A stretch of 64,000 nt of DNA from Aphis gossypii (Eukaryota; Arthropoda; Insecta; Hemiptera; Aphididae). Of this stretch, positions 49,617-60,465 are shown piece after piece (positions within the stretch are counted from its first letter, which is position 1; every line of letters begins with the position of its first letter). The stretch is taken from positions 20,499,260 to 20,563,259 of the forward strand of contig NC_065530.1 of assembly GCF_020184175.1 (NCBI RefSeq), written 5' to 3'. Both the position numbers and the translations under genes were made by a program. A model generated the notes under the pieces. The model was not told the DNA's origin and did not search any database. It saw nothing but the letters and a program-made list of their open reading frames with translations.

Positions 49617-51715
49617 GTGCGCGTGAGATCCAGTGTCGTTTTTGAGTTGGATCGCTAAGTACTTCCTCCCTTTAAGGGTTATCCTTTTTACTCTACATCT
49701 GTACGGCCATAATAAGATAACACACTTTATCTTAATTCTTATCTACACTTACGAGTTGAACGGCACGCAATAGCGATAAACAGCAGTCGCGCATTAATAG
49801 CCCAAATAATCCGGCACGTGTTAAGGTCGATCGGGTCAGTGCAGATTATTTTGCCTACCCTATTTAATCTAGGAATTTGCTTTGTCTGCCAACTGACTCA
49901 CCGTCGTCATCTACATTATGAATCAAACACCTAAATCCACATACACAATCCGTCTCCACAATAAACACCAGATCTAAAACTAATAATTCTCCCCCCTTTA
50001 ATGCTGACATTATGAACGTTCTGTATACGGTACAAGCTACTCAATCCACTATTTTTACATCAAACATGAAACTCGCGAATAACCAATCAGCCCAGTTTGC
50101 TGAACTGAATAGGTCTATGGAAATTTTAACTAAACAAGTCTCTGAGTTAAAACTTGAAAATTCCATCATTCGCGATAAACTAAATTTATTGGAGACCAGA
50201 CTTACTGCTTCTAAAAAAATCTTATCTAATAACACCCAGTCACCATTACTCTCTTCTTCTAATACTCCGTCACTAATAGATATCACTCACGAAATTCAGC
50301 CTGAGAAATCAATGTGCGAGGAATATTATTATTCGGAGTGCACCTGAATCTCTAGACTCTCGGGCTCATAAAAGAGTGGAGAACGATATTAATCTAGTCC
50401 ATGATATTTTTTAAAAACTTGAGCCCCAGGTACCACCAACATCAATCTGCAAAGCCTATAGAGCCGGGAAAAATTTCGCCACCAAACCACGGCTTTTAAA
50501 GGTAGTACTCTTATCGCACGATGATCTTAACCGTGTAATTGTGCCTTTCTTATATCTTCGCACTACTTCTCCCGAACGATTCACCAACATTTCCATCTCC
50601 TGGGATCGTACTCTTTTAGAGCGTCAATCAATCCGTGGGATATATAATGAGCTGCGATAATAACTGGTTAGCAACCTTTTCTAACTACAAAGCTGATTAT
50701 GCTGCTATGGTTTTCAATGACGCTTTATTCCACTGTATCAATAGGTTCGTTCCACTTAAAACTTGTAAGAGCTATAAGTTCCCTCAGTGGGTATCCAAAA
50801 ATCTAAAAAACCTTATCTTCAATAAAAAGAAAGCTCATATTTCTTTTAAAAGGTTGAATCTTGCTATAGATTACAATATCTTCCCTGACTTCAGAGCAAA
50901 AATCAAACGACTCTCAAAGCTAGACTTTTCTGCTTATCTTGATTATACTGAACGCTCACTCTCGGCCTGGCCTAAAAATTTCTAGAAATATGTACGTAAT
51001 TTAAGAGAAGCAACCCCTACTCCAGTTTCTGTTCAATACCTAGACTCTTCGTCTAACATTCCCCCTGAATCTACTACTCTTTTCTCCAACTACTTTGGGT
51101 CTGTTTTTCAACTTCCTATTAACCTATCACCAACTGAATCTTGTTAACTCTCCTACAACCTTCTTTCTAATTGCTACTTCTCTCCAATGATGTTATTAAA
51201 GAATTAACCACCCTTCAAACAACTACTTCCAATGGCCCCGATGGCATATCAGCAAGTTTGCTCTATATCTGTCAAAACTCGCTGTTCTTTCCAATTTTTC
51301 TACTGTTTAGACAGTCCATGGATAAAGGAATATTCATAGAAAATATTCTCAATTACACCTATCTTAAAATTAGGCAACCCTTCTCAAGTAGTCAATTACA
51401 AACCGATCTCAATTTTACCACACATGGCTAAGATTTTTGAGTTGATTGTTGACAACTGCACTAAGCGTTCGTTTAACCATGTCCTTATTCCTCATCAGCA
51501 TGGTTTTAGACCAGGAAAGTTTATTATTACTAGTCATGGTCAACAGGTTGATGTCATTCTCACAGATTTCTCCGAGGCATTTGATACGGTTGACCATGGT
51601 CTACTCGTTAATGAGCTGGAATCCGTAGAAATAGGTAATCCACTTTTATCTTGGTTTAGGTCCTACTTTCCGATAGGAAACAGTTTGTAAAAATCCATAA
51701 CGCTCACACATTTAT
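49617..51715 (+). mobile_element. Jockey/CR1-like non-LTR retrotransposon, endonuclease-deleted and 3'-truncated
   Basis: Seen: a GC-richer leader begins near 49617. ORF1 starts at about 49918, is frameshifted, and from 50012 encodes a coiled-coil (QFAELNRSMEILTKQVSELK). It continues in other frames through LKVVLLSHDDL and ISISWDRTLLERQSI, the RRM-like end of such ORF1 proteins. Directly after this, at about 50655-50665, the sequence enters the linker after the endonuclease (FPQWVSKNLKNLIF and SAYLDYTERSLSAWPKNF). It then enters reverse transcriptase: NGPDGISASLL, the KIFELIVDN block, HQHGFRPGKF and the DFSEAFDTVDHGLL motif. It ends in FVKIHNAHTF near 51715, before the catalytic FxDD box. The whole endonuclease domain and the 3' half are missing, with several stops, so it is dead. 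Confidence 0.82.
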
Positions 51716-52545
51716 ATACATGTATGCTATTATTATCAATTAGGATATAGTTTAATGATCTTAATAATAAATTGGATAGAACATTGTTACATTGTTAGAA
51801 ACTGCGTTAGAATTTTAAGTGGATGAATTATTGGTTCTGATTAAAATTTAAACTTATACAAGTTTTCTGAAGTTTTCTGAATTTAAAAAATTCATTTTTT
51901 AATGATTTATACGATACAAAAATCTACTTTTTAAATTTAAAGAGATATTTCCAAATACCAAAAAATCGTTGTTCAATTCATTGTATACATATAAAAACCC
52001 ATCCAAGTCAATCTGCAATATAGTAGGAAATTAGTGTTTATTATTATTGATTAGATTATTGTAACTCTGTAAATGTGAATTAAAAAATAAATCTAAATAA
52101 ATTCAATGGTAAAAAAAAAACGATTCTAACCGGAGATGGTAACATTGACTATCAGTCTATACGATTTCTAAGGATATTATAATATTATATAAATATTAGT
52201 AATTTAATTTATATTTGCCAAAAACATGGCATGTATCTAATAGTTATAATTACAATACTATTAACTATTTTAATGTATAAGCCAATACCAATGTAACTAC
52301 GTATTACGGAATGTAAAATAAAGTAAATAGGTTAGTGACATAAACAGCTTAAAAATAAGAAAACATTTTGAAAATGTCATTGTTTTTAGTAAACTATTTA
52401 TGTTATAGTGAAATATTTCAAGTTTCTATACTTAGTACTCTATGAACAATAACAAAATAACAAAATCTGTATACCTATCCAAAAGTATCAATATTTTAAT
52501 TTTAGGTTAATATTGATCTACACTTAATCAATTAAAAAAACAAAA
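51716..52545. other. Intergenic AT-rich DNA
   Basis: No feature seen between the retrotransposon relic and a repeat end fragment. Confidence 0.3.
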
Positions 52546-52601
52546 AACACATCATTATAATATCAATACATATCACTTCGTTCAGAATCTAAAAAAATAT
52601 T
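52546..52601 (+). repeat. Solo outer end of the foldback family
   Basis: About 55 bases (acacatcattataatatcaa ... cacttcgttcagaatct) repeat the outer right end of the foldback element at 45639-45692 with only a few differences, in the same orientation. No arm accompanies it, so it is a truncated copy. Confidence 0.75.
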
Positions 52602-53000
52602 TTTTTTTTCAAAGAATAAATTGCAATACAGATAATAGGTTTAATAGGTATAAATCATAGACAGTTAATATAGTTTATGATGTACCATTATAAAAACATA
52701 TAGTATACCATTAAGCATAAGAAGTTAAGTAATGTTAAACGTGATAGTCTACATAATACACGAGTGGAATTATTAGACTTGCGTTATTAGTACGATTGTT
52801 ATCGTTATATTCTAGATATTGAATTATTAGTATTGAGTGAATATAACCGAAAAACATTGAGTTATGAGTTCTGAGAAAAACTGTTAGATAGGGCTTAAAC
52901 ATTTTGGCAGCGTAACGGTAAAGTCATCGTCCCTCGGCACTCAACCTCCCCCCCAGTTTTGGTATGATTATATCTGTAGATAATATATACACACGGATGT
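52602..53000. other. AT-rich spacer
   Basis: No feature beyond a C-rich tract near 52950. Confidence 0.3.
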
Positions 53001-53650
53001 GGATTAATGAGACTTAAAGTATAATCTGCAAGTCTCGGTCGCGATAATACTCGTGAGTATTATAGAGAAGTTGGTAAAATAATATAATATTTCCGTTTCG
53101 TAAGTCATAATTACAGGTTATGGTCGACAATAATAATATAAAGTTGGTTTAGGCGTATACGCTTGGCGCTGAAGTCATCAGTTAACGAGTGAATTTCACT
53201 AGCAGTAGCAGTATTATATATGTCCTATACCAGTATACTATACGCACGAATATATGATGAATATAATATGCCGTTGATGAATAGAGGCGCCTGCTAAAAT
53301 ATTCCTACAGCTCGCAATCGGCACAACAATATATAGTGATATATTATATAGGACGTGCGCGTCATATCGTAAATGCGAATCCTTTTGTGCCCCCGTAATT
53401 ATGCAGTACGTACCTATATATTTTGTACGCACTGTGTATGTGTGTAGATCGTGCGACGTGTACTCCTGCGTAGGGGCTGCAGACTTCAGTGCCACGTTGG
53501 GAGGAACACATCAATAAATGTTAAGATATTCGACGTTATGGTTCGCAGCACAATGTGCCTTTACCACACCTATTCGACTGCAGAACCGTCCTAAAGATTT
53601 ACGAGATTAGGGGCGAAAATAATTTACTAGACGTAATGTAAATAGAAATT
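53001..53650. promoter_or_regulatory. GC-richer, CpG-containing block
   Basis: A 650-base block with raised G+C and CG content. A minus-strand open frame (53238-53495; includes LKSAAPTQEYTSHDLHTYTV) has no ATG at its start but meets a donor-like ATAG|GTACGT near 53413. It may be a promoter or first exon of an unidentified transcript; no protein family is recognised. Confidence 0.25.
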
Positions 53651-56384
53651 TACGAGTGTCTTTTAAAATGTCCACACGTTTCAACTAATTCAAAATTGTC
53701 AGACTTTAGAAGAACAGCATTGTCATACTTATGGTAGAGCCAGAAAAATAGCGTTGTCTTTGAATTACAAAAAATAAGTCATGGTTGACTGGTACGGGGA
53801 CGATATTATCATGATATATCACCAAGATACCTTATAGCTATGAGTAGTGTATGGAAGTAAAGAAGCTCTAGGGTTGTCTGAAAATCTGAAATCAAATATA
53901 TTTAAGAATTTTATGCCCCAAGTAAGAAAAAAAAAACTCCCTTCCCAAACTGAATCTTTTCAGCAATAGGTGTATTTGTAAAAAATCACACTATATTGAA
54001 CCCAATGCATTCTTCGTTACACTTATAATCGAGAAGGTATAATAGGTATACATAAAAAAAATACATTTATACTGAAGCACATATTACATAATTAATTATA
54101 GTAGGTACATTTCTACAAAAAACCTTAATGTATAGGTTAATACTTTATTGACAAAATTTAAAAAAGGATATTATACATATTATAACATTGTTTATAAATA
54201 CTAGTGTTAAGTATTATACTAGTATTTATAATCAATGGTTATATAATTAATAATTTTTATGCCAAGCTTTTTCATTGATAAAGGAAGTACCTTTTCCAAA
54301 AAGTAGGTTTTTTTTTAAGAAATGATAAAGTTTACAGTTTTCTACAAAAAAAATATAATTTCCACTTAAGGAAATTTTCAGGATGGTTTTGGTTAGTTGT
54401 TGTGTTGGTCAAAGTGGTTTTCAGTGATTGGAAAATCAATGACACATAAACTTAATACATCTACAATAAGGAGATCGCTAAGTGAATAATTTTTCAACTT
54501 AATTTGAAGCACAGTGATATACTCGTATTATTGGAAAAATGATTATTATTGTTTTTTTTTTTTTTAAATATAAGTTTATCGTTTTATAAATATATATATA
54601 TGTATATATATTTTACCTATCCATTTAATAATTATTATTTTTCAAATTAATTTCACAGTTATTGTCTTATTCATTTATAGTATATTTGCATTATTCTTAT
54701 ATTAGGTTGATCACTTTGTTGTCCAAAGGGTACAATTTTTAAGTCATAAACTTTTTGACTGAAACTAATGATGCCTCACAAATATTGCGTTTGTGATACT
54801 GGCCGTTTGTATAGAAGTATTTTGTATTGTTTAAAATAATATGCTATGAGGACGTTCGAAAATATCTCTAGTCCCAAGAGTGATTAAAAACTGCTTGAAT
54901 ACAAATGTTTCAGTTGAAATATTTTCTTGTTTTAAGCGGTATTTTCGTTTAATATGATATATGAATTAAATAACTAATTTGCGAGGATGTAGATAAATGA
55001 CTGCAGGGGTCTTAATCGTTGGCCAAAATCCAAGTTTTATTTTTAAATTAAAAATGTTTTGATAGTTAAAATGTTGTTTAATTAATTTGCTAAATCAAAT
55101 TATATAGCCTGTATGGTTAAACAAATATAATATTATGGAAAGTATGACATTTTTTTGTTGAAATGAAAAATATATAACATATATATATATATTATATTGA
55201 ACGATAAATGTTGGAGTATTCAAAAAGGAAAATTAGATGGGTTGTGGTGATATTTTATGGTAGTTGAAGATAATGTGAGTAATGTTATAAACCATATAGT
55301 TGTTGTGGAGTTATTAGGTGGAGAGAGGGAAATTCAATGATCGTTTAAAGAAATGAAAGGGAAGTTAGGCGTTGGCGTGTGGCCAAATCGGAAACGGGAA
55401 AACGATGTTATGTATTAGTAGAGAAGATTTAGTTAGTGGAACTAGGGTTAGGTATCTAAAATAATTATGTTTTTTTTTTTTTTTAATTCCAAAATGTAAC
55501 TTCTAAGTATTCACTAAATGAGATTAAATAACTTTTTTTAGAATTTAAATTAAATTACAATTTGACCATAATAAATTATTGATGATTATATTTTCATTTT
55601 AGGTAGTTATCAAAAGATGAAAATTATATTCGATGATTATAAACATTATATAATATGATATGAATAAGTTTATTTTACGCGTATACATATTTACTTATTT
55701 CCCTAATTGTAGTATGTACATAAGAAACAGTTGGAAAATAGTCGAATGGCAATGCAGTAGCTAAATTGCCTATCCAAGATGCCGTGTAATATAATTAATC
55801 GAAAACGATGTAGCTTTACCCATAAATATTATTGATCTTAACAAAATATTGTATAGTAGCATGCAAAATATGCACTATACCAATTCGTTTACTGAATTTA
55901 TATAACTGAGCGCAAATGCACAATACATTAATTAATGTATACATTGTAGTAAGTACAATTTTATTTTAAGGGGAATATTAAATATTTTACTTTTTAGTAC
56001 CTAGTAATTTTTTATAATACAATTTATTAATTTTTTAGGGTTAATAAATATTACCTCTCGAACTTGGTGTACTATTTTTTTATATTATCATACGTTGAAA
56101 CGCATAATACGGTTTTTCTGATCTACGTGAACGATAAATATTTGCACCAGTACAAATTCGTATGATGAAGTACATTGTCCATCATTTTGACTTATGTTGA
56201 GTTCGTGGCAATTGTCCGGAAAGCACTTTTTGGCCAACAACGGGTGTGGATTTAAAAATCTGGAAAAGCTAAATTGTTTCCATAAAATATACAATTATAA
56301 TCATAGTATATAATATACTATAGATGAGATTAAATAATGATATTAACAACTGTATCTACATTTTAAGACTATGAACACTATTAA
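53651..56384. other. Intergenic AT-rich DNA
   Basis: No gene supported. The stretch at 55240-55460 is purine-rich on the + strand (gtggagttattaggtggaga) but not coding. TA runs lie at about 54590 and 55180. A 68-codon minus frame at 56088-56294 has no support. Confidence 0.3.
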
Positions 56385-56453
56385 TTAATGAAATAAATAC
56401 ATAATACACGACATTTCAAAAAGGGAGGGGAGATAAAGCCTCTTAGCTCTCAC

Positions 56454-56623
56454 CTGACGAACTATAATAGTATTGTGAAAGATCGAATAATCGTTGCTAC
56501 TAATATATCGTGCGATTTCCGATTTTATACGCTGCGCATAAATTATGTACTCGGATCGCATATTTTTCGTAGTTGATACAGCTGGGATATCATTGACGAC
56601 GGTACATTTATTGGTACCAATCT
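56454..56623 (-). CDS. Candidate coding exon of an unidentified minus-strand gene
   Basis: Seen: a minus-strand acceptor (ttcaaactccaatcag) and a consensus donor, CGTCAG|GTGAGA, frame 170 bases. They read 56 full codons without a stop, including NKCTVVNDIPAVSTTKNMRS and RIKSEIARYISSNDYSIF. The open frame extends beyond both edges, from about 56740 to 56388. Composition is less biased to Asn/Ile/Tyr than chance frames here. No family is recognised. It lies just inside the GC-richer block 56400-57100, so it could instead be an untranslated first exon. No partner exon was found. Confidence 0.28.
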
Positions 56624-57100
56624 CTGATTGGAGTTTGAATTGAGTTTTACGATATGTTTGTGAGGGGGCGAACAAATGTTCAGCTGGTTGACGACATTTT
56701 ATGTAGGTATATAATATTGGTAACCGAGCGTGTAGGTACTTTTATTTTGTTTTATCACATTTTGCGACCGTCGTACACGATATAATTTTATTACCGTACA
56801 ACATCAGTGTCGGGTAACGATTGCGTGCGGAAACCGTATATAAAACACGACACTGAGAAGAACTATGATAAATGACAAATTGCAAAAAAATACAATGCGG
56901 AATTGATGACGTAACGCGACTCACCACTCCTGTATATTATTAATAGTGCCCCCTAGGGACAGTGAATGTGCTCGCGTGTCTGTGTGTGTGTGTCCATCGA
57001 TGGTATATCTACCGCAGATTGATTGATACGACGAAATTGAGACGATTAAATGAAATCGAAATCGACGAATTTCATGAGTCGCGGACTTTTATAGTAAAAT
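56624..57100. promoter_or_regulatory. GC-richer, CpG-containing block with TATA-like element
   Basis: Raised G+C and CG content around a TATA-like gtatataaaac at about 56837, readable as ttatatac on the other strand. A (TG)n tract lies near 56978. It is a plausible promoter for a minus-strand transcript through 56623-56454, or for the + strand exon at 58602. Direction is not determined. Confidence 0.3.
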
Positions 57101-58601
57101 ATGTTCAGTTATAATATATTTTCAGCGTGAAATAGTTTTAAAACTAGATATATACACTGAGATTTTCTTTCGACTGGCCACTGAAAACAGCTGGTTATTG
57201 TAAACATCACGAATTTATATAGGAACAAATATTGATAATTTGAATATCAAAACCCTTATCATATTAAGTTTGACGGGTATTAGAAAAGAAGAGCATATTT
57301 CACTAAATTACTTTTTTATGACTTAGATCCTGAAACGTTGTACGTCATTTATTATTATTTATATTTTTAACATCGTTATAAGGTTTTTAATACTATTTGT
57401 CTATTTAATATTATTAGTTAATAATATAAATCATTTTAAATATAATATTATAATATTTAATATATTAATAATATAATATTTGAATATAATTATTCAACGA
57501 TTTGTATTTATAAATATCGAGTTTATAATTTCATTACAATTTTAACTAAAAAACCTGTATTTTTTTTTTTTTAACTTAATATTCACTAAGTATTTTTTTA
57601 ACAGTTTATTGGTGAATAAAAGTTAAACTATAATCTACACCGACTATGTCAAAATAATAAACGAAAAAAAGTACGAGCTATCAAAATCCCATTAATAAAG
57701 TTTTCTTCGCGCCAATTAAGATTTAATAATTAAAGGAAGAAGTACGGAAAACATTTTTGCTCTAGCGATCAAATGGAAAATATTTCGGTTTTTGCGGTTC
57801 ATTACATTCAGAAACACATATACGATATGACGGGCATAACATGTGAGTCGTTAATGTTATACGGGTAGCTGCTAGAATGTAGTGTTTATTAATTTTTTTA
57901 TTATTTGTAATAATATATAAAGGTTACTCGACAATATTTAGACTTTGATTTATGCATGTGGTTGAAGTGTAGGAGCAAAAATTTTTTTTATTCTTAGAAT
58001 CCTCCTAAATACTCTGTACTAAAAATATTAAATAAAAAATAGTTTAATTTAAGAATATTTTTTTTTAAGTTTTTACTGTATTCAGTATTTAATGAGCAAT
58101 TATTTTGGAATCTTATGTTTTATAACTATGACGTATACAATGTTATATAAATTATAATGTACTACAAGTGTTTAAATAATATTAACTAAGTTGTGGATTG
58201 TTTATTTTTTCTAATAATCCATGAGATTTACGATTAAACCTATATTTGAAGGATATAGTCAACTTTAAATTTAGATTGTTTTTTATTTTTTGTCTGTTAT
58301 TAATTTTTATCTATGCTCTAAGTTAAGTGGGCAAGCTGAAACAGAGGTGAAACTTGTGTCTTTAAATCAGGCTGTTAGGTATATCACGACAAATCCTGAT
58401 TAAACACCGTTTTCTAGAGTCACGTGTTTCCTTTTGTGACCACAGTCTTGCTGTTGTAACATTACTTTTATCGTTTTTCATTTAGGTATCGTGTATAGTA
58501 ATTTAATTGCTGAATAACAATTATTAATGAATTGACACATTGTGGCATACACGATGAATTTGAAATCAAAGAATTGTATTAAGTTTAGTTTTTTTTCAAT
58601 C
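57101..58601. other. AT-rich DNA upstream of candidate exon
   Basis: No coding feature. The last 250 bases are GC-richer and include an inverted pair aatcagg/cctgatt at 58367-58401. They may be promoter or leader of the exon at 58602. Confidence 0.25.
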
Positions 58602-58656
58602 ATGACCGATGGCGATGATTTTCAGTTAAAATTATGTGAACCACACGATTCATATG
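58602..58656 (+). CDS. Candidate first coding exon of a gene extending to the right
   Basis: Seen: an ATG with A at -3 opens 18 codons plus one base, MTDGDDFQLKLCEPHDSY, ending at a strong donor CATATG|GTGAGT (58656/58657, phase 1). The acidic start followed by a mixed-composition segment looks like the beginning of a regulatory protein, but no family is recognised. The surrounding frame stays open from 58542 to 58907, so openness alone is weak evidence; the donor and composition carry the call. An alternative is a 31-base internal exon starting after gatgattttcag at 58625. No continuing exon was found before the window ends. Confidence 0.3.
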
Positions 58657-59698
58657 GTGAGTCTTCTATAACCTTGATGACCTTTGGTATACAATACGCT
58701 GTTAAAATACAATCTCGTGTTTTAAATTTTATCATACATACCAGAATTCATTATGACCCATCAGAACATGTGTCGTCGTCGGGTTTTGTAAGGGAGGAAA
58801 ACACATGTTTTATTACCTATTTGTATAGCAGACGAATATTTATAAAGATTTCTGGAAGACACTACAGTTGTTTATTTATATTAAATGCTATACAGGCATT
58901 TGTTTGACAACATCCAACCATTAAACACCGAGTATTTTTCTTGATTTGGGTCTTAGTATATTTCTTGTTTTTGTACGTGTAAATAAAAACACGTTCTCAC
59001 GTACGTCCTGGCTAAGGCAAAAAAAAAAAAAAAATCTATTATGGTCGGAAACAAAATATTTCTTGACTTTTTTTTTTTAATCGACTCTTCAAAGTGCTTG
59101 ACTTATACAGGTGTATAAAATACATAATGTTATTTTTTGAAACAATTAAGATATCGGCACACGTCTGGTTCATAAAACGAAAAAAAAATTTAAACATATT
59201 ACATACATAATACAATTAAAATTATCTCTAAACTAATTAGTGATACAATACGTTACGTAGTCGATTAACTTTTGTTGTATATAACACATTTAAATGCAAA
59301 ACGTCAACAGCGTTATTGAATACAAAAAATATATATAAATATTGAATAATGTAAAACTGTTAACCCTTTAACCGACCGTTGACTATGGTAGTGGAGAAAA
59401 CGCAGTAGAAATAATAATATGCGGTAGTAGCGTATAATATGTAATAATAATAATAATAATAATAATTAAACATTATATGAACAGGATATATTCTTGTAGT
59501 TTTAAGTCAGTTGAGCCGATCAACTAGTTAAAAATAAAGGAAGAAAACGAAAAACAAAAAAAATCTACATATATGACGACTTATTATCTCATTTCTGACT
59601 GATAAAGTTTCGTAAATGTTAGTTTGAAAATGACTCGTAACAATAATTTATATTATAGATATTGTAAGTATCATTTCTTTTTTACAATTTTTATCCAC

Positions 59699-59734
<36 letters not shown>

Positions 59735-60180
59735 GCGCGTTAACAAAAAAAAAAAAAAAATTATAATTACGAAATTTGATTTAATTATAATTGCCTAATA
59801 GTATACAACACTGCAACGAAAATTTATAATAATAAAATAATAACCAATAATAGTTTTGAAAATTAAAACAAATAATAATTAATAATATTATTGTTCGTTG
59901 TATATGTATATAAATCCTATACAGATAAGGATACGAAGCTGTTATATTGTGTGATGTTTCTTTTTAATATGTCAGCACATGGGCCCAATACTCTTTCAAA
60001 CCTGAAATAATAAAAAAAAATAAAATAAAAGTAAGAACATGTTTAATTATGCATTTAACATTGTATGTATTTATTGTCAATTTCACGTCCACCACAATAA
60101 ATACGTTTGATATTAACAAAGATGAAATAGAAAGATAAAATACACTAAATAGCAAAATAATATCTTTTTATTATGATATA
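58657..60180. other. AT-rich stretch with AAT microsatellites
   Basis: Possible intron of the gene starting at 58602. It contains poly-A runs (59019-59034, 59744-59760) and AAT repeats near 59441-59466 and 59699-59734. A 63-codon minus frame (59964-60155) is not supported. Confidence 0.3.
59699..59734. repeat. (AAT)n microsatellite
   Basis: About twelve uninterrupted AAT units. Confidence 0.9.
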
Positions 60181-60465
60181 CAGTGTACTTTTGATTATTT
60201 GCGTAATAGGGTGGCTTGGAATTCACGGATAAGCCACAAAATTAAAATTCATACGAAAATGTTATTATTACATACATATAATATTATGTATTACAAAAAA
60301 AATTAAATCATATAATTTTAAATAGTATTTAAGGAAAATTAAATTAGAAAATATTTTAAATTTTATAATTTTTGTATACATGTATTGATGTAAGTACCTA
60401 TGCATGAAAATGATTTCGTGGAAGACTGCGGATAATCCGCAAAGCGGATAATCGAGAGTACACTG
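60181..60465. mobile_element. pogo/Tigger-like MITE (285 bp) with TA target duplication
   Basis: Seen: the left end CAGTGTACTTTTGATTATT and the inverted right end (reverse complement CAGTGTACTCTCGATTATC) agree except for T/C differences. TA sits immediately outside both ends (60179-60180, 60466-60467). Near the right end, gcggataatccgc is almost self-complementary. Established knowledge: CAGTG-initial termini with TA duplication are typical of pogo/Tigger elements in the Tc1-mariner superfamily. There is no coding capacity. Confidence 0.88.
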
